DNA of 64,000 bases from UMGS1663 sp046964515 (GTDB lineage Bacteria > Bacillota > Clostridia > TANB77 > CAG-508): NCBI GenBank assembly GCA_046964515.1, contig JBKUYM010000008.1, positions 27,409 through 91,408 on the forward strand. Direction: 5' to 3'. A program made the position numbers and the translations under genes. Shown one piece after another: positions 51,794 through 60,644 of the stretch (its first letter is position 1; each line of letters starts with the position of its first letter). The notes beneath the pieces were generated by a model. The model was not told the origin of the DNA. It ran no database searches and saw only the letters and a program-made list of their open reading frames with translations.

Positions 51794-53035
51794 GTGAAAA
51801 AGTTAAAAATAGGATTACTATTATGCATATTGTTAATTGTATATATCTATATAGCAAATATTACTTTATTTCCAACGAGTATTATTCTCATGCAAGGAGA
51901 AAAATTAAAGGTGGCAACATTATGGGGGCTACATATGAAAGAAATTCAAAATTCAAATCCGAATATAGGTAAGTATCAAAATGAAAAAACAATGGAAGCA
52001 TCTGTTATCACAGATCAAGAAAATAGTCTTACAGAAGTGGGAAAAGTAAATGCCAGTCTAAATTTATTTGATATGTTTGCTATAAAAAATGTAAATGTAT
52101 CTGTGATTCCTAAAACAACCGTGATTCCTTTAGGCAATGCGATGGGCTTAAAACTATATACAAATGGTGTGTTAGTGGTAGGAATGTCTGAAATTGAAGG
52201 AAGTAAGCCTTATGAAAATACAGGTATTGAAGAAGGTGATATGATTGTATCTATTAATGAAACGACAATTACTTGTACAGCAGACTTAATTGAAACGGTT
52301 AATGAATCCAAGGGAGAAAAAATTCAAGTAACTTATCGAAAAGATGAACAAATACAAACCGCTAGTATGATACCAGTAAAAACAAAAGAAAATGAATATA
52401 AATTAGGTTTATGGGTAAGAGATGCTGCAGCAGGTGTTGGAACAGCTACCTTCTATGAACCAGCTACAGGGATGTTTGCTTCTTTAGGACATGGTATTAC
52501 AGATGTAGATACAGGAAATTTAATAACTATTGCTAATGGAGAATTGGTAACTTCTAACATTGTATCAGTTACAAAAGGAGAAAGAGGCAAACCAGGAGAA
52601 ATAAGAGGAAGTATAGAAGGAAGTAAAAAAGTAGGAGAAGTTTCTAAAAATACAGCTTTTGGTATATTTGGTAAAATAATCAATAAAAATTATTTATCTA
52701 TTACAAATCAAGAGATGGAAGTAGCTACAAGAGAAGAAATTAAAACAGGAAAAGCACAAATTATTTGTGAGATAGAAACTGGAAAAAGGAAAACTTATGA
52801 GATAGAAATACAAAAAATTTATACAGGTAATAATCAAGATAATAAAAGTATGCAAATCAAAGTAACAGATGAGGAACTTTTACAAAAAACAGGTGGGATT
52901 ATTCAAGGGATGAGTGGTTCTCCTATTATACAAAATGGGAAATTTGTAGGAGCGGTAACACATGTATTAGTAAATGACCCAACTTCTGGATATGGCGTGT
53001 TTGCAGATATGATGTTAAAGCAAATGAGAAGCTAG
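51794..53035 (+). CDS. spoIVB: Stage IV sporulation protein B, SpoIVB peptidase (S55)
   Basis: Forespore-secreted serine protease that triggers pro-SigK processing by SpoIVFB. At 413 aa it is complete. It has an N-terminal membrane signal (about residues 5-25), a PDZ domain (about 120-200, GVLVVGMSEIEG with NTGIEEGDMIVSIN), and the catalytic His in ASLGHGITD (His233) and Ser in GMSGSPI (374/376). The GTG start has gaggg upstream. The substrate pathway's sigK gene is at 26066. The last 85 codons are duplicated downstream at 55201. Confidence 0.95.
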   Translation: MKKLKIGLLLCILLIVYIYIANITLFPTSIILMQGEKLKVATLWGLHMKEIQNSNPNIGKYQNEKTMEASVITDQENSLTEVGKVNASLNLFDMFAIKNVNVSVIPKTTVIPLGNAMGLKLYTNGVLVVGMSEIEGSKPYENTGIEEGDMIVSINETTITCTADLIETVNESKGEKIQVTYRKDEQIQTASMIPVKTKENEYKLGLWVRDAAAGVGTATFYEPATGMFASLGHGITDVDTGNLITIANGELVTSNIVSVTKGERGKPGEIRGSIEGSKKVGEVSKNTAFGIFGKIINKNYLSITNQEMEVATREEIKTGKAQIICEIETGKRKTYEIEIQKIYTGNNQDNKSMQIKVTDEELLQKTGGIIQGMSGSPIIQNGKFVGAVTHVLVNDPTSGYGVFADMMLKQMRS

Positions 53036-53246
53036 TTAGACTAAAATAAAAACCTCACATCAAAGATGATGAGGTTTTTAATAATTTAAGAGATGAAACG
53101 GTAATCTGATAAATTAGGCATTTGTAAATTATCAGTAGTTACAGTATCAAAATTATATTGGTAAGTAGTTATGGTAGCATTTCCTAGATAGTCAGAATCA
53201 TAGTCGCTACAAATGAAACCAGTGCTTTTATCATATATGCGTGTAT
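52773..53246. repeat. Direct repeat copy A (spoIVB end, terminator, anti-sigma end)
   Basis: About 470 bases that recur in the same orientation at 55201-55671. The copy spans the last third of the SpoIVB protease domain, the terminator and the last 50 codons of the anti-sigma gene. The inner part is identical by eye; the edges carry scattered changes. Confidence 0.9.
53047..53081. terminator. Bidirectional terminator between spoIVB and the anti-sigma gene
   Basis: The arms aaaaacctca and tgaggttttt. The same hairpin recurs at 55476-55508 in the duplicated segment. Confidence 0.9.
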
Positions 53247-53949
53247 GGTTTAAAATAATATTTTCCTTATTTTGCATAATAGAAGTTCCATATAGGTCAA
53301 AAGATGCTTTAAATAAAGAAGATAAGTCCTTATAATAATAAGTTTGTAATAAAGTATATAGTAGATTCTCTTTAGAATACGTAGAATTTTCGTCTTGAAT
53401 TTTATTAACCGTTTTATTAGTTGTATCAAAAATATATTCTATAGAAGCATCCATATCCATAAAATAAATAAAAGAATGGTTCGTTTTTACAGAAGAAGTC
53501 TCTATTTTCAATATACCGTCTTTATACCAATATTTTACGCAGGTATCGGTATCAAACTTCTGATTTTGATAAGTGGTTACATTTTTTTCTAAATAAAAAT
53601 TATTTTTTTCTTTAGCATTATTAAAAGTAGAAAGTAAAGTATTTAAAGTAAAAAATCTATAGAAAATAATTATAATATAACTCAAAAATAATAGAAGAAT
53701 ACCCAAACCGATTCCTAGAAAAATAGAAGAAATTATTTTCCTTTTATATTTTTTTAGATAATCGATTTCTTTTTCCTCTCTGTTTGATATCTTAAATTCA
53801 CCATTATAATTTTCAAACTCTTCTTTACAATTTACACAATAGGAAAGATGTGATTCAATGAAATCATTAGTTTCTATACTAGTTAAGTTTTCTATATAAT
53901 TTGGTAATAAATCACATACTAATTTACAATCCTTTTTATTATTTCTCAT
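53086..53949 (-). CDS. Anti-sigma factor with zinc-finger-like N-terminus and membrane anchor
   Basis: A 287 aa protein. Residues 1-60 hold an anti-sigma zinc-binding pattern (ESHLSYCVNCKEEF: H-x3-C-x2-C). A membrane helix lies at about residues 72-97, and the rest is an extracytoplasmic domain of unknown fold. It overlaps the ECF sigma gene by 11 bases, the standard translational coupling of a sigma/anti-sigma pair. The signal sensed is unknown. The 3' part lies in the direct repeat. Confidence 0.85.
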   Translation of the reverse strand: MRNNKKDCKLVCDLLPNYIENLTSIETNDFIESHLSYCVNCKEEFENYNGEFKISNREEKEIDYLKKYKRKIISSIFLGIGLGILLLFLSYIIIIFYRFFTLNTLLSTFNNAKEKNNFYLEKNVTTYQNQKFDTDTCVKYWYKDGILKIETSSVKTNHSFIYFMDMDASIEYIFDTTNKTVNKIQDENSTYSKENLLYTLLQTYYYKDLSSLFKASFDLYGTSIMQNKENIILNHTRIYDKSTGFICSDYDSDYLGNATITTYQYNFDTVTTDNLQMPNLSDYRFIS

Positions 53950-54436
53950 TTTCTTTCTCCTCTCTATTTGCTTTTATCAATTTTTTTTTCGCTCTATAAA
54001 AATTTACTCTAACATAAGTTTCACTCTTATTTAGAATGTAAGCAATCTGCTTAAAAGATAATTCTGATACAATTCTTAAAACAACGATTTTTCTGACAGA
54101 GGGCTCTAATTCTTGTACTTTATTATATAACCAAATTTTATCCTCTTGGCAAAATAATTCTTCTTCCATAGAAAGTTCAATTTTTTCTGATTTTTCTAGT
54201 TCTTCTATAGGAATTGTCTTAGTCTTATATTGATGTCTAATATGCATATAATACAAATTTTTTGCAATTTGGCAGAGCCATACGTTTATTTCGCAATCAC
54301 CTCTAAATTGATGAATATGCTGTATGGCTTTATAAAAAGTTTCTTGTGTTAATTCTTCAGCTAAATCTGAATTTCTAGATAAGTAGAGCAAAAAATGATA
54401 GATTTGTTTAGCATATTGTTTATAGATTTCTTCCAT
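53939..54436 (-). CDS. ECF-family RNA polymerase sigma factor
   Basis: A 165 aa ECF sigma. Region 2 shows DLAEELTQETFYKAIQHIHQF and CEINVWLCQIAKNLYY. Region 4 shows VLRIVSELSFKQIAYILNKSETYVRVNFYRAKK. Released by the anti-sigma coded by the overlapping next gene. A divergent gene for a secreted 153 aa protein lies 187 bases away and is an obvious candidate target, although the promoter I see there is SigA-like. Confidence 0.92.
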   Translation of the reverse strand: MEEIYKQYAKQIYHFLLYLSRNSDLAEELTQETFYKAIQHIHQFRGDCEINVWLCQIAKNLYYMHIRHQYKTKTIPIEELEKSEKIELSMEEELFCQEDKIWLYNKVQELEPSVRKIVVLRIVSELSFKQIAYILNKSETYVRVNFYRAKKKLIKANREEKENEK

Positions 54437-54540
54437 AATTTACATTTTTCTCCTTTCTATTATTAAGATTCTAAATATACTTCTTTTGTTACACAAATAT
54501 ATATAAATTTTATCATATATTACATTTTTTTCCAATAATA

Positions 54541-54569
54541 TTGACAATTTTATCCAAATGTTTTATACT
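54541..54569 (+). promoter_or_regulatory. SigA-type promoter of the secreted-protein gene
   Basis: TTGACA at 54541 and TATACT at 54564 with a 17-base spacer, 54 bases before the start. Confidence 0.75.
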
Positions 54570-54623
54570 TAAAAAGTAACTTATTAACAATTGTAGGGAT
54601 TAATTTCAATGGAGGTAAAGAAA

Positions 54624-55085
54624 ATGAAAATTTCTAAAAAAGTAATGGCAATACTGTTGATTATGACACTGGCAATAGCGACAAGTACAGTAACATTTGC
54701 AGCAGAAGATACAACAATGGCTAATCCAGTACAGAACTCTACTGTAAAGGGAGCAAGTGTTGGAACTTTAATTGCTTCAAACTCTAGTGTGGGTAGAGAA
54801 CGGATTGTAGTTACTGTACATTTGGATAAGTCGTATAATGGAATATGCTTTAAAGCAGGTGCTACATCAAATCCTGATGCCACATATTCCTGTACAGTTA
54901 TTTATCCAGATGATAAAACAACATGTAGGTTGTTAGGTAATGATGAGAGTTATGCGGATGGATCTACCACGACTCAATATACGTTTGATACAGGAAAAGT
55001 ACAAGCTGGAGACTATGATTTTGTATTTACAATATCAGATAGTGATGTAACTGGTTGTATAGGATTTATATATACTATTTATTAA
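54624..55085 (+). CDS. Secreted protein of unknown function, 153 aa
   Basis: A clear signal peptide (MKISKKVMAILLIMTLAIA, cleavage after TFA) and a beta-rich mature domain with three Cys (ICFKAG, YSCTVIYP, TGCIGF). The mature part ends in aromatic residues (IYTIY), like small immunoglobulin-like or adhesive modules, but no family was recognised. ATG 54624 has ggaggt at correct spacing. An in-frame CGG at 54801 is read as Arg, since a +1 shift there would stop at once. It lies inside the region flanked by direct repeats. Confidence 0.75.
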   Translation: MKISKKVMAILLIMTLAIATSTVTFAAEDTTMANPVQNSTVKGASVGTLIASNSSVGRERIVVTVHLDKSYNGICFKAGATSNPDATYSCTVIYPDDKTTCRLLGNDESYADGSTTTQYTFDTGKVQAGDYDFVFTISDSDVTGCIGFIYTIY

Positions 55086-55124
55086 ACAGTAACTTTTAAA
55101 TTTTTAATCCCTACAAATATTCTT

Positions 55125-55150
55125 AAGGGTGTCAGTTGACACCCTTTTTC
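55125..55150 (+). terminator. Terminator after the secreted-protein gene
   Basis: The arms aagggtgtca and tgacaccctt are followed by T residues. Confidence 0.88.
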
Positions 55151-55200
55151 CATAAAAAATTGTTAAAAAGATAAAACGTAATTTTTTATGAGTATAAATA

Positions 55201-55462
55201 TAGAAACTAGAAAAAGAAAACTTATGAAATAGAAATACAAAAAAATTATACAGGTAATAATCAAGATAATAAAAGTATGCAAATCAAAGTAACAGATGAG
55301 GAACTTTTACAAAAAACAGGTGGGATTATTCAAGGGATGAGTGGTTCTCCTATTATACAAAATGGGAAATTTGTAGGAGCGGTAACACATGTATTAGTAA
55401 ATGACCCAACTTCTGGATATGGCGTGTTTGCAGATATGATGTTAAAGCAAATGAGAAGCTAG
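55201..55462 (+). pseudogene. Duplicated 3' fragment of spoIVB
   Basis: Copy of the last 87 codons of spoIVB. From 55277 a 61-codon frame starting at Met is identical in protein sequence to the SpoIVB C-terminus, including GMSGSP. Upstream of it a one-base deletion and several substitutions break the frame. With no His, PDZ or signal it cannot be an active protease, and no ribosome binding site is visible. Confidence 0.9.
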
Positions 55463-55512
55463 TTAGACTAAAATAAAAACCTCACATCAAAGATGATGAG
55501 GTTTTTAATAAT

Positions 55513-55671
55513 TTAAGAGATGAAACGGTAATCTGATAAATTAGGCATTTGTAAATTATCAGTAGTTACAGTATCAAAATTATATTGGTAAGTAGTTATG
55601 GTAGCATTTCCTAGATAGTCAAAATCATAGTCATTATAAATAAAACTAATGCTTTTATCCTATATGCGTTT
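55513..55671 (-). pseudogene. Duplicated 3' fragment of the anti-sigma gene
   Basis: Matches the last 50 codons of the gene at 53086-53949, with more substitutions towards 55671. No start or upstream part is present. Confidence 0.85.
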
Positions 55672-55700
55672 ACACGATAGAATTAAAAAATAGATATAAA

Positions 55701-55734
55701 GAATACGCTGAATCAACTAAATTCAGCGTATTCT
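55701..55734. terminator. Perfect hairpin past the duplicated segment
   Basis: The 13-base arms gaatacgctgaat and attcagcgtattc. It lies downstream of the minus-strand gene at 55804 and of the plus-strand repeat; direction uncertain. Confidence 0.6.
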
Positions 55735-55803
55735 TCTACAGTACGTTTTTTTGTACTAACTCCACTAAATGGGGTATAACTTATGTTTTTGTACCGTTTT
55801 AAG

Positions 55804-56250
55804 TTAAATAGTAACAGTAAGATCCGTATTGATGATAGTAATCTTACCGGAGGAATAAAAAAACTTTAAATCACTTTCCAAATCTTGTTTTTGAAGATCT
55901 AGCCTTTCAGGGTTAGACATAAGCAGTATACAAACATCGATAATGCCTAAAGTTAATGCATGCATCCAAGCAGTTATAGAATAATCAACTAAAACAACTT
56001 CCATAATATACCGCCAGGAGTGTTCATTCATATAGATTCTTGAAAGTAAATCTTCACCGATTTCTTTAATCATATCGGAACGTGCACCTTCTAATTCACA
56101 TGGAAATACCAATTGAAGAAAAGAAGAATCATTAATAGAAATCGTAAACCAGTCTAATATAGACTTAGGAGCAGTATCTATAATAAAATTCTTTTTTAAA
56201 TTAGTAAAAAAATTTCTAAAAGCTTTAAACCGTTTTTTATTTCTCCTCAT
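55804..56250 (-). CDS. Hypothetical protein, 148 aa
   Basis: Not recognised. A basic N-terminus (MRRNKKRFKAFRNFF) precedes a mixed alpha/beta domain with hydrophobic helices (WMHALTLGIIDVCILLM). No signal peptide. An aaaggagga box lies before ATG. Two in-frame CGG codons (residues 7 and 80) are read as arginine, and shifting +1 at either leads soon to a stop. Codon use is less biased than in the core genes, as in the other orphan genes of the window. Confidence 0.65.
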   Translation of the reverse strand: MRRNKKRFKAFRNFFTNLKKNFIIDTAPKSILDWFTISINDSSFLQLVFPCELEGARSDMIKEIGEDLLSRIYMNEHSWRYIMEVVLVDYSITAWMHALTLGIIDVCILLMSNPERLDLQKQDLESDLKFFYSSGKITIINTDLTVTI

Positions 56251-56372
56251 ATAAAATCCTCCTTTAAGAAATGATTATATTGTAACTAACATAATTATAT
56301 AACAGTTACAATATTATGTCAAATACAAAAAATTAGAATAATAGTAAAAGAAGTAAAAATATAGATGAGAAG

Positions 56373-56403
56373 TTAAAAAAGGAAGCTACAAAGAAGAGCT
56401 TCC
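56373..56403 (-). terminator. Terminator of murC
   Basis: On the minus strand the arms ggaagct and agcttcc are followed by TTTTTT, 50 bases past the murC stop. Confidence 0.8.
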
Positions 56404-56454
56404 ACATAAGATATTAGATTAACTTAGATAGGGTAAACATTGAAAATAAAGTGG

Positions 56455-57834
56455 CTATTTAATCAGCATAGGACCAATTTTTGTAACTGTTCCAGCACCT
56501 AAAGTCAAAATAATATCATCTTTTTGTACATGTTCTTTTAAATAAGAAACAATTTCATCAAAATTAGGAATATAAAGTGCCTTTCTACCTAGAGTGGCAA
56601 TTTTATCTACTAAATCCTTAGAAGAAACACCATAAGTATTGGTTTCTCTAGCTGCATAAATATCTGTAATAATAATATTATCAAAATTAGTTAGTGCCAT
56701 TGCAAAATCGTCTAGTAAAGTTTTGGTTCTGCTATAGGTATGTGGTTGGAAGATAACCCAAGAATGATGATAAACTTTCTTTTTTAAGGCCATAGCAGTT
56801 GCCTTTACTTCTGTAGGATGATGACCATAATCATCATAAATACTAGCACCATTACAATTTCCTACAAATTCAAATCTTCTATGGGCACCAGTATATTTAG
56901 TAAGAGCTGTTTTAATATCTGCTTTTGGAAGGTGATAACTGTCACATAAAGCAATACAAGCTAAGGCATTTAATACATTATGAGGTCCTGGTACAGATAA
57001 AACAATGGAACCATAAAAGCTATTATTATAATAAACATCAAAACGTGGAAAACCATTTTTATCAAATGTAATATTTCTAGCAATGTAATTGGCTTTTTCA
57101 TTTTCTATACCATAGGAAACCACTTTAGCATTTGTATATTTATGTAATTGTGCACAATAAGTATTATCCGAATTGACAACTAAAAGCCCATCTTTAGGTA
57201 ATAATTTTACATATTTGATAAAAGCTTGATTAATATTTTCAATGTTTTTAAAATAGTCTAAATGATCATTATCAATATTCAAAATAATTTCTGCTTTAGG
57301 ATAAAATTTCAAAAAGCTTTCAACATATTCGCAAGCTTCAATAATAAAGTAATCACTATTTCCAATACGATAGTTTCCATTAATAGATTTTAAAGTAGCA
57401 CCTACTTGAATAGATGGATCAAGACCTGCTTCTAAAAAACACATAGAAACCATGGAAGTAGTAGTTGTCTTTCCATGAGTACCAGAAACACAAATTGTTT
57501 CTTCAAATGCTTTTGTAAGAATTCCTAAAAAATCACCTCTTTCTATTGTGGTGATACCAAGTTCTTTAGCTTTTACTAATTCTACATCATCTGGTTGAAT
57601 CGCTGCGGTATAAACAACAATATTAGCAGTTGAAAGAACCTCAGGATTATGTCCAATCGTAACAGGGATACCATCTTTAATTAATTTGTCCGTGATTTCA
57701 GAAGAAGACCAATCGGAACCTGTAACAATAAATCCCCAATGTTTTAACATTTCAGCGATACCACTCATACTAATACCACCAATACCTATCATATGTACAT
57801 GTTTATATTTTTTTAATTCTTCTATATTTGCCAT
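56455..57834 (-). CDS. murC: UDP-N-acetylmuramate--L-alanine ligase
   Basis: Adds L-Ala to UDP-MurNAc in cytoplasmic peptidoglycan synthesis. At 459 aa it is complete. The Rossmann start is HMIGIGGISMSGIAEML, the ATP loop is VSGTHGKTTTTSM, NIDNDHLDYF is the metal/substrate region, and YDDYGHHPTEV with FQPHTYSRTK marks MurC among Mur ligases. It stands alone on the minus strand, divergent from spoVG. Confidence 0.97.
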   Translation of the reverse strand: MANIEELKKYKHVHMIGIGGISMSGIAEMLKHWGFIVTGSDWSSSEITDKLIKDGIPVTIGHNPEVLSTANIVVYTAAIQPDDVELVKAKELGITTIERGDFLGILTKAFEETICVSGTHGKTTTTSMVSMCFLEAGLDPSIQVGATLKSINGNYRIGNSDYFIIEACEYVESFLKFYPKAEIILNIDNDHLDYFKNIENINQAFIKYVKLLPKDGLLVVNSDNTYCAQLHKYTNAKVVSYGIENEKANYIARNITFDKNGFPRFDVYYNNSFYGSIVLSVPGPHNVLNALACIALCDSYHLPKADIKTALTKYTGAHRRFEFVGNCNGASIYDDYGHHPTEVKATAMALKKKVYHHSWVIFQPHTYSRTKTLLDDFAMALTNFDNIIITDIYAARETNTYGVSSKDLVDKIATLGRKALYIPNFDEIVSYLKEHVQKDDIILTLGAGTVTKIGPMLIK

Positions 57835-58062
57835 GTAAAAACGCTCCTTTTATACAAATAAAAGTTAGAAATCATAAAATTAGCTAATCTACTTTTATTT
57901 AACAATATCTATTATCTATAATACCCAGAAATTATATAATTATATTGAGAAAAATTCAATAGATTTTGTTAAACTTATAGTGTATCGTATGCAATTTCTA
58001 TAAAATGGTGATTAGAAAACTAGAAAAGATAAAAATATTTTATCAAATTTGTAAAATAGAGA

Positions 58063-58087
58063 AGGAAAAAACATTTTTTTGACGAAT
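58063..58087 (+). promoter_or_regulatory. SigH-like promoter of spoVG
   Basis: AGGAAAA at 58063 and GAAT at 58084, 14 bases apart, fit the SigH pattern (AGGAxxT and GAAT) and the known SigH control of spoVG in Bacillus. It lies 60 bases before the spoVG start. Confidence 0.55.
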
Positions 58088-58146
58088 AATATTATTGTAC
58101 ATAGTAAATGTACAAATATTTAAAACAATTGGAAAGAGGTGCTCAA

Positions 58147-58428
58147 ATGCAAATAACAGATGTACGTTTAAGAAAAGTAAATTCAGAAAACAGAATGAAA
58201 GCTGTTGCTTCTGTAACATTCGATAATGAGTTCGTTATTCACGATATCAAAGTTATCGAAAGCCAAAATGGATTATTTATTGCTATGCCAAGCAGAAAGA
58301 CTCCAAACGGAGAATTCAAGGATATAGCTCATCCAATCAATGCTGAGACAAGAGAGAAAATTCAAAAAGCTATATTAGAAGCTTATGAAGCTCCAGAAAC
58401 TGAGGAAACTTCAGAATCAGCAGAATAA
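58147..58428 (+). CDS. spoVG: Septation/sporulation regulator SpoVG
   Basis: A 93 aa nucleic-acid-binding protein matching SpoVG from MQITDVRLRKVNSENRMKAVASV through FVIHDIKVI and FIAMPSRKTPNGEFKDIAHPI, with an acidic tail. It affects asymmetric septation and many surface and virulence genes. ATG 58147 has gaaagaggtg upstream; the open frame further upstream is leader sequence. Confidence 0.95.
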   Translation: MQITDVRLRKVNSENRMKAVASVTFDNEFVIHDIKVIESQNGLFIAMPSRKTPNGEFKDIAHPINAETREKIQKAILEAYEAPETEETSESAE

Positions 58429-58442
58429 TATATAAAATAAAG

Positions 58443-58471
58443 AAAGGACTTCATGTATATGGAGTCTTTTT
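58443..58471 (+). terminator. Terminator after spoVG
   Basis: The arms aaaggact and agtctttt are followed by a T. Confidence 0.6.
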
Positions 58472-58527
58472 GTGTGCCTACAAAATAGTATAATAGATAA
58501 AAAATGACAAAATCTTACAAAAGAAGA

Positions 58528-58556
58528 TTGTTTGTTAGCTGTTAAAATGCTATAAT
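58528..58556 (+). promoter_or_regulatory. SigA-type promoter of the deacetylase gene
   Basis: TTGTTT at 58528 and TATAAT at 58551 with a 17-base spacer. Confidence 0.6.
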
Positions 58557-58598
58557 AATCTAAATAGGAAAAATAAAAAAGGAAGAGGAAACGTAGCA

Positions 58599-60113
58599 AT
58601 GAATGAAGTTTATATGATAGAAACCATAGGGGTTATAATTTTACTTTTTATGCTTTTGGTAGGAATGATTATTAAAAAGAAAAAATTTAAAACTTATTTA
58701 AAAATAAGTAGTCTTTTCCTATTGTTGTCTATTATAACCATTGGTACACAATATTTATTAGAGAAGCCACAAATAAAAGAAAATATGCCAATAAAAATAG
58801 AAGTGAATCAAACAGATAAACTAGCGAAACCAGAGATTTTATACCATGGAAAGGATATTAAAGAACAAGTAGAAGTTATTGGAGAAATAGATTATAATAA
58901 AGTAGGGGAGTATGAAGTAGAGTTAAAAATTCCCTATTTGAATGGATACACCTATGAGAAACAGGTTGTGAAAGTATTAGATGAAGAACCACCGGTTATT
59001 ACTTTAAAGGATGGTGAGCAAATAGTACAATCTTATAGAGCAAAAGAATATAAAGAACCAGGTTATACGGCAATAGATAATTATGATGGAGATTTAACAC
59101 AAAAAGTAATTTGCCAAAGGGAAGAAATAGATGAAAAACAATTTAAAATAAATTATACAGTAACAGATTCCTCAGGAAACACTGCTACGACTACAAGGAA
59201 AGTAACAATTATAGATGATATTCCGCCAGAAATTATATTAAAACAGACATCGGAAATAATAACTTTATATGTAGGAGATACCTATACTGAAAAGGGTGCG
59301 ACAGCAATAGACGAAATAGATGGTGATGTTAGCTCTAAATTAAAAATGATTGGTAAGGTAGATACAAGTAAGCCTGGAACCTATCAAATAACTTATCAAG
59401 TAGCAGATATAGCAGGAAACTTAGCGCAGAAAGTATTAACCGTACAAGTAATTGAGAAACAAGATACAGGTGGAATTGCTAAGCCGGGTACCATTTATTT
59501 GACATTTGATGATGGTCCTAGTAGTAGTATTACTCCCAAAATATTAGATATATTAAAAGAAAAAAATGTAAAAGCTACTTTTTTCATTTTAAATTATGGA
59601 AGTAGTACAGAAAGTCTAGTAAAACGAGAAGTAGCAGAAGGACATAGTGTAGGGATTCATGGATATTCTCATGACTATCATCAAGTATACCAATCAGAAA
59701 CTGCCTATATGGAAAATTTATCGAAATTAAGGGAAAAAATTAAAGCTTCTACAGGGGTAGATACCGTAATAACCAGATTCCCCGGTGGAAGTTCAAATAC
59801 AGTTAGTAAATTTAACCCAGGTATTATGACTAGATTGACAAAATTGGTTGTGGATAAAGGATATCGTTATTTTGACTGGAATGTTAGTTCTGGAGATGCA
59901 GGAGATGTAAAAACAAAGGAAGCGGTATACCAAAATGTAACAAAAGGATTGAGTAAAAATAGAGCAAATGTGGTTTTAATGCATGATTTTTCAGGAAATA
60001 CAAAAACATTAAATGCACTAGCAGATATTATTGATTATGGAAAGGCCAATGGCTATACTTTTGATAAAATCACACCTGCTACAGCTATGGTAACACATAG
60101 AGTTAATAATTAA
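58599..60113 (+). CDS. Membrane-anchored polysaccharide deacetylase with two Ig-like domains
   Basis: A 504 aa protein. An N-terminal helix, and possibly a second (about residues 7-25 and 33-52), leads to two DUF5011-type bacterial Ig-like repeats with the shared PPxI...GYTAIDNYDGDLT / GATAIDEIDGDVS pattern. The NodB-type deacetylase occupies about residues 300-500: LTFDDGPSSS (catalytic base Asp), HGYSHDY metal ligands, RFPGGSSNT and LMHDFSG. It probably removes acetyl groups from peptidoglycan or another envelope glycan outside the cell. A gaagaggaaa box precedes ATG. Confidence 0.9.
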   Translation: MNEVYMIETIGVIILLFMLLVGMIIKKKKFKTYLKISSLFLLLSIITIGTQYLLEKPQIKENMPIKIEVNQTDKLAKPEILYHGKDIKEQVEVIGEIDYNKVGEYEVELKIPYLNGYTYEKQVVKVLDEEPPVITLKDGEQIVQSYRAKEYKEPGYTAIDNYDGDLTQKVICQREEIDEKQFKINYTVTDSSGNTATTTRKVTIIDDIPPEIILKQTSEIITLYVGDTYTEKGATAIDEIDGDVSSKLKMIGKVDTSKPGTYQITYQVADIAGNLAQKVLTVQVIEKQDTGGIAKPGTIYLTFDDGPSSSITPKILDILKEKNVKATFFILNYGSSTESLVKREVAEGHSVGIHGYSHDYHQVYQSETAYMENLSKLREKIKASTGVDTVITRFPGGSSNTVSKFNPGIMTRLTKLVVDKGYRYFDWNVSSGDAGDVKTKEAVYQNVTKGLSKNRANVVLMHDFSGNTKTLNALADIIDYGKANGYTFDKITPATAMVTHRVNN

Positions 60114-60160
60114 AAATAGAAGAGTTCCCTACTTTTTTAGTAGGGAACTCTTCTATTTGA
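60114..60160. terminator. Strong terminator, probably bidirectional
   Basis: A 19-base stem beginning aatagaagagttccctact, with a T5 loop and a T-rich tail. Confidence 0.9.
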
Positions 60161-60184
60161 ATAAAAAACTTTTTTATTCATAAG

Positions 60185-60577
60185 TCATAGTATGTCTCCA
60201 TAAAAACGTATGATAAAAAGATTGAGCATGGATTCTAGTGAAGGAGATTCAAAAGGCAACTCTAACATTTTTAAATAGACAATATCTTGAGCATCTACAA
60301 CATTGGTCAAAGTAAATTGATTGAAACAATGTAACTGCTGAGTAGTTATATTATAGAGCTCATAAAAATATTGATTTTCTTTCACTTGAAGAGCTACTAA
60401 AGTAGCTTGTAGCCCGTTTGATTCAAAAAATTGTACAAGAGGGAGCTTAAGGTAGGTATCTCCAATTTTTACATCTGCAAATAATGCCATCTGAGGAATA
60501 TTGTCTTTTAAAAGGAGATAACCCCGTGATGATATTTTAGAACCCTTCATAGATATACTAATTTTAGCAATTGACAT
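60185..60577 (-). CDS. Hypothetical protein, 130 aa
   Basis: Not recognised. No signal or membrane segment; alternating strands (KISISMKGSKI, GDTYLKLPLVQFF) suggest a small beta domain with a C-terminal helix. Start 60577 is chosen because aaaggagg lies seven bases upstream; the longer frame begins within leader sequence. It contains an in-frame CGG codon at 60524-60526, read as Arg. Confidence 0.65.
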   Translation of the reverse strand: MSIAKISISMKGSKISSRGYLLLKDNIPQMALFADVKIGDTYLKLPLVQFFESNGLQATLVALQVKENQYFYELYNITTQQLHCFNQFTLTNVVDAQDIVYLKMLELPFESPSLESMLNLFIIRFYGDIL

Positions 60578-60644
60578 AGATATGCCTCCTTTATATATAA
60601 TAATTACCATATTTTAACATAAAATGGAAAATATTACAAGATTG

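Larger units (their letters stand above)
55201..55671. repeat. Direct repeat copy B
   Basis: Second copy of the segment at 52773-53246, same orientation, including the bidirectional terminator. It ends where similarity to the anti-sigma gene stops at about 55670. Confidence 0.9.

Noticed and set aside
55201..55462. A second functional SpoIVB
   Set aside because: Only the C-terminal 20 percent is present, without the catalytic His, PDZ domain or ribosome binding site.
60400..60580. CGG frameshifting in the 130 aa orphan gene
   Set aside because: A +1 shift at 60526 gives a short unrelated tail, while the zero frame continues 112 codons with normal codon use.
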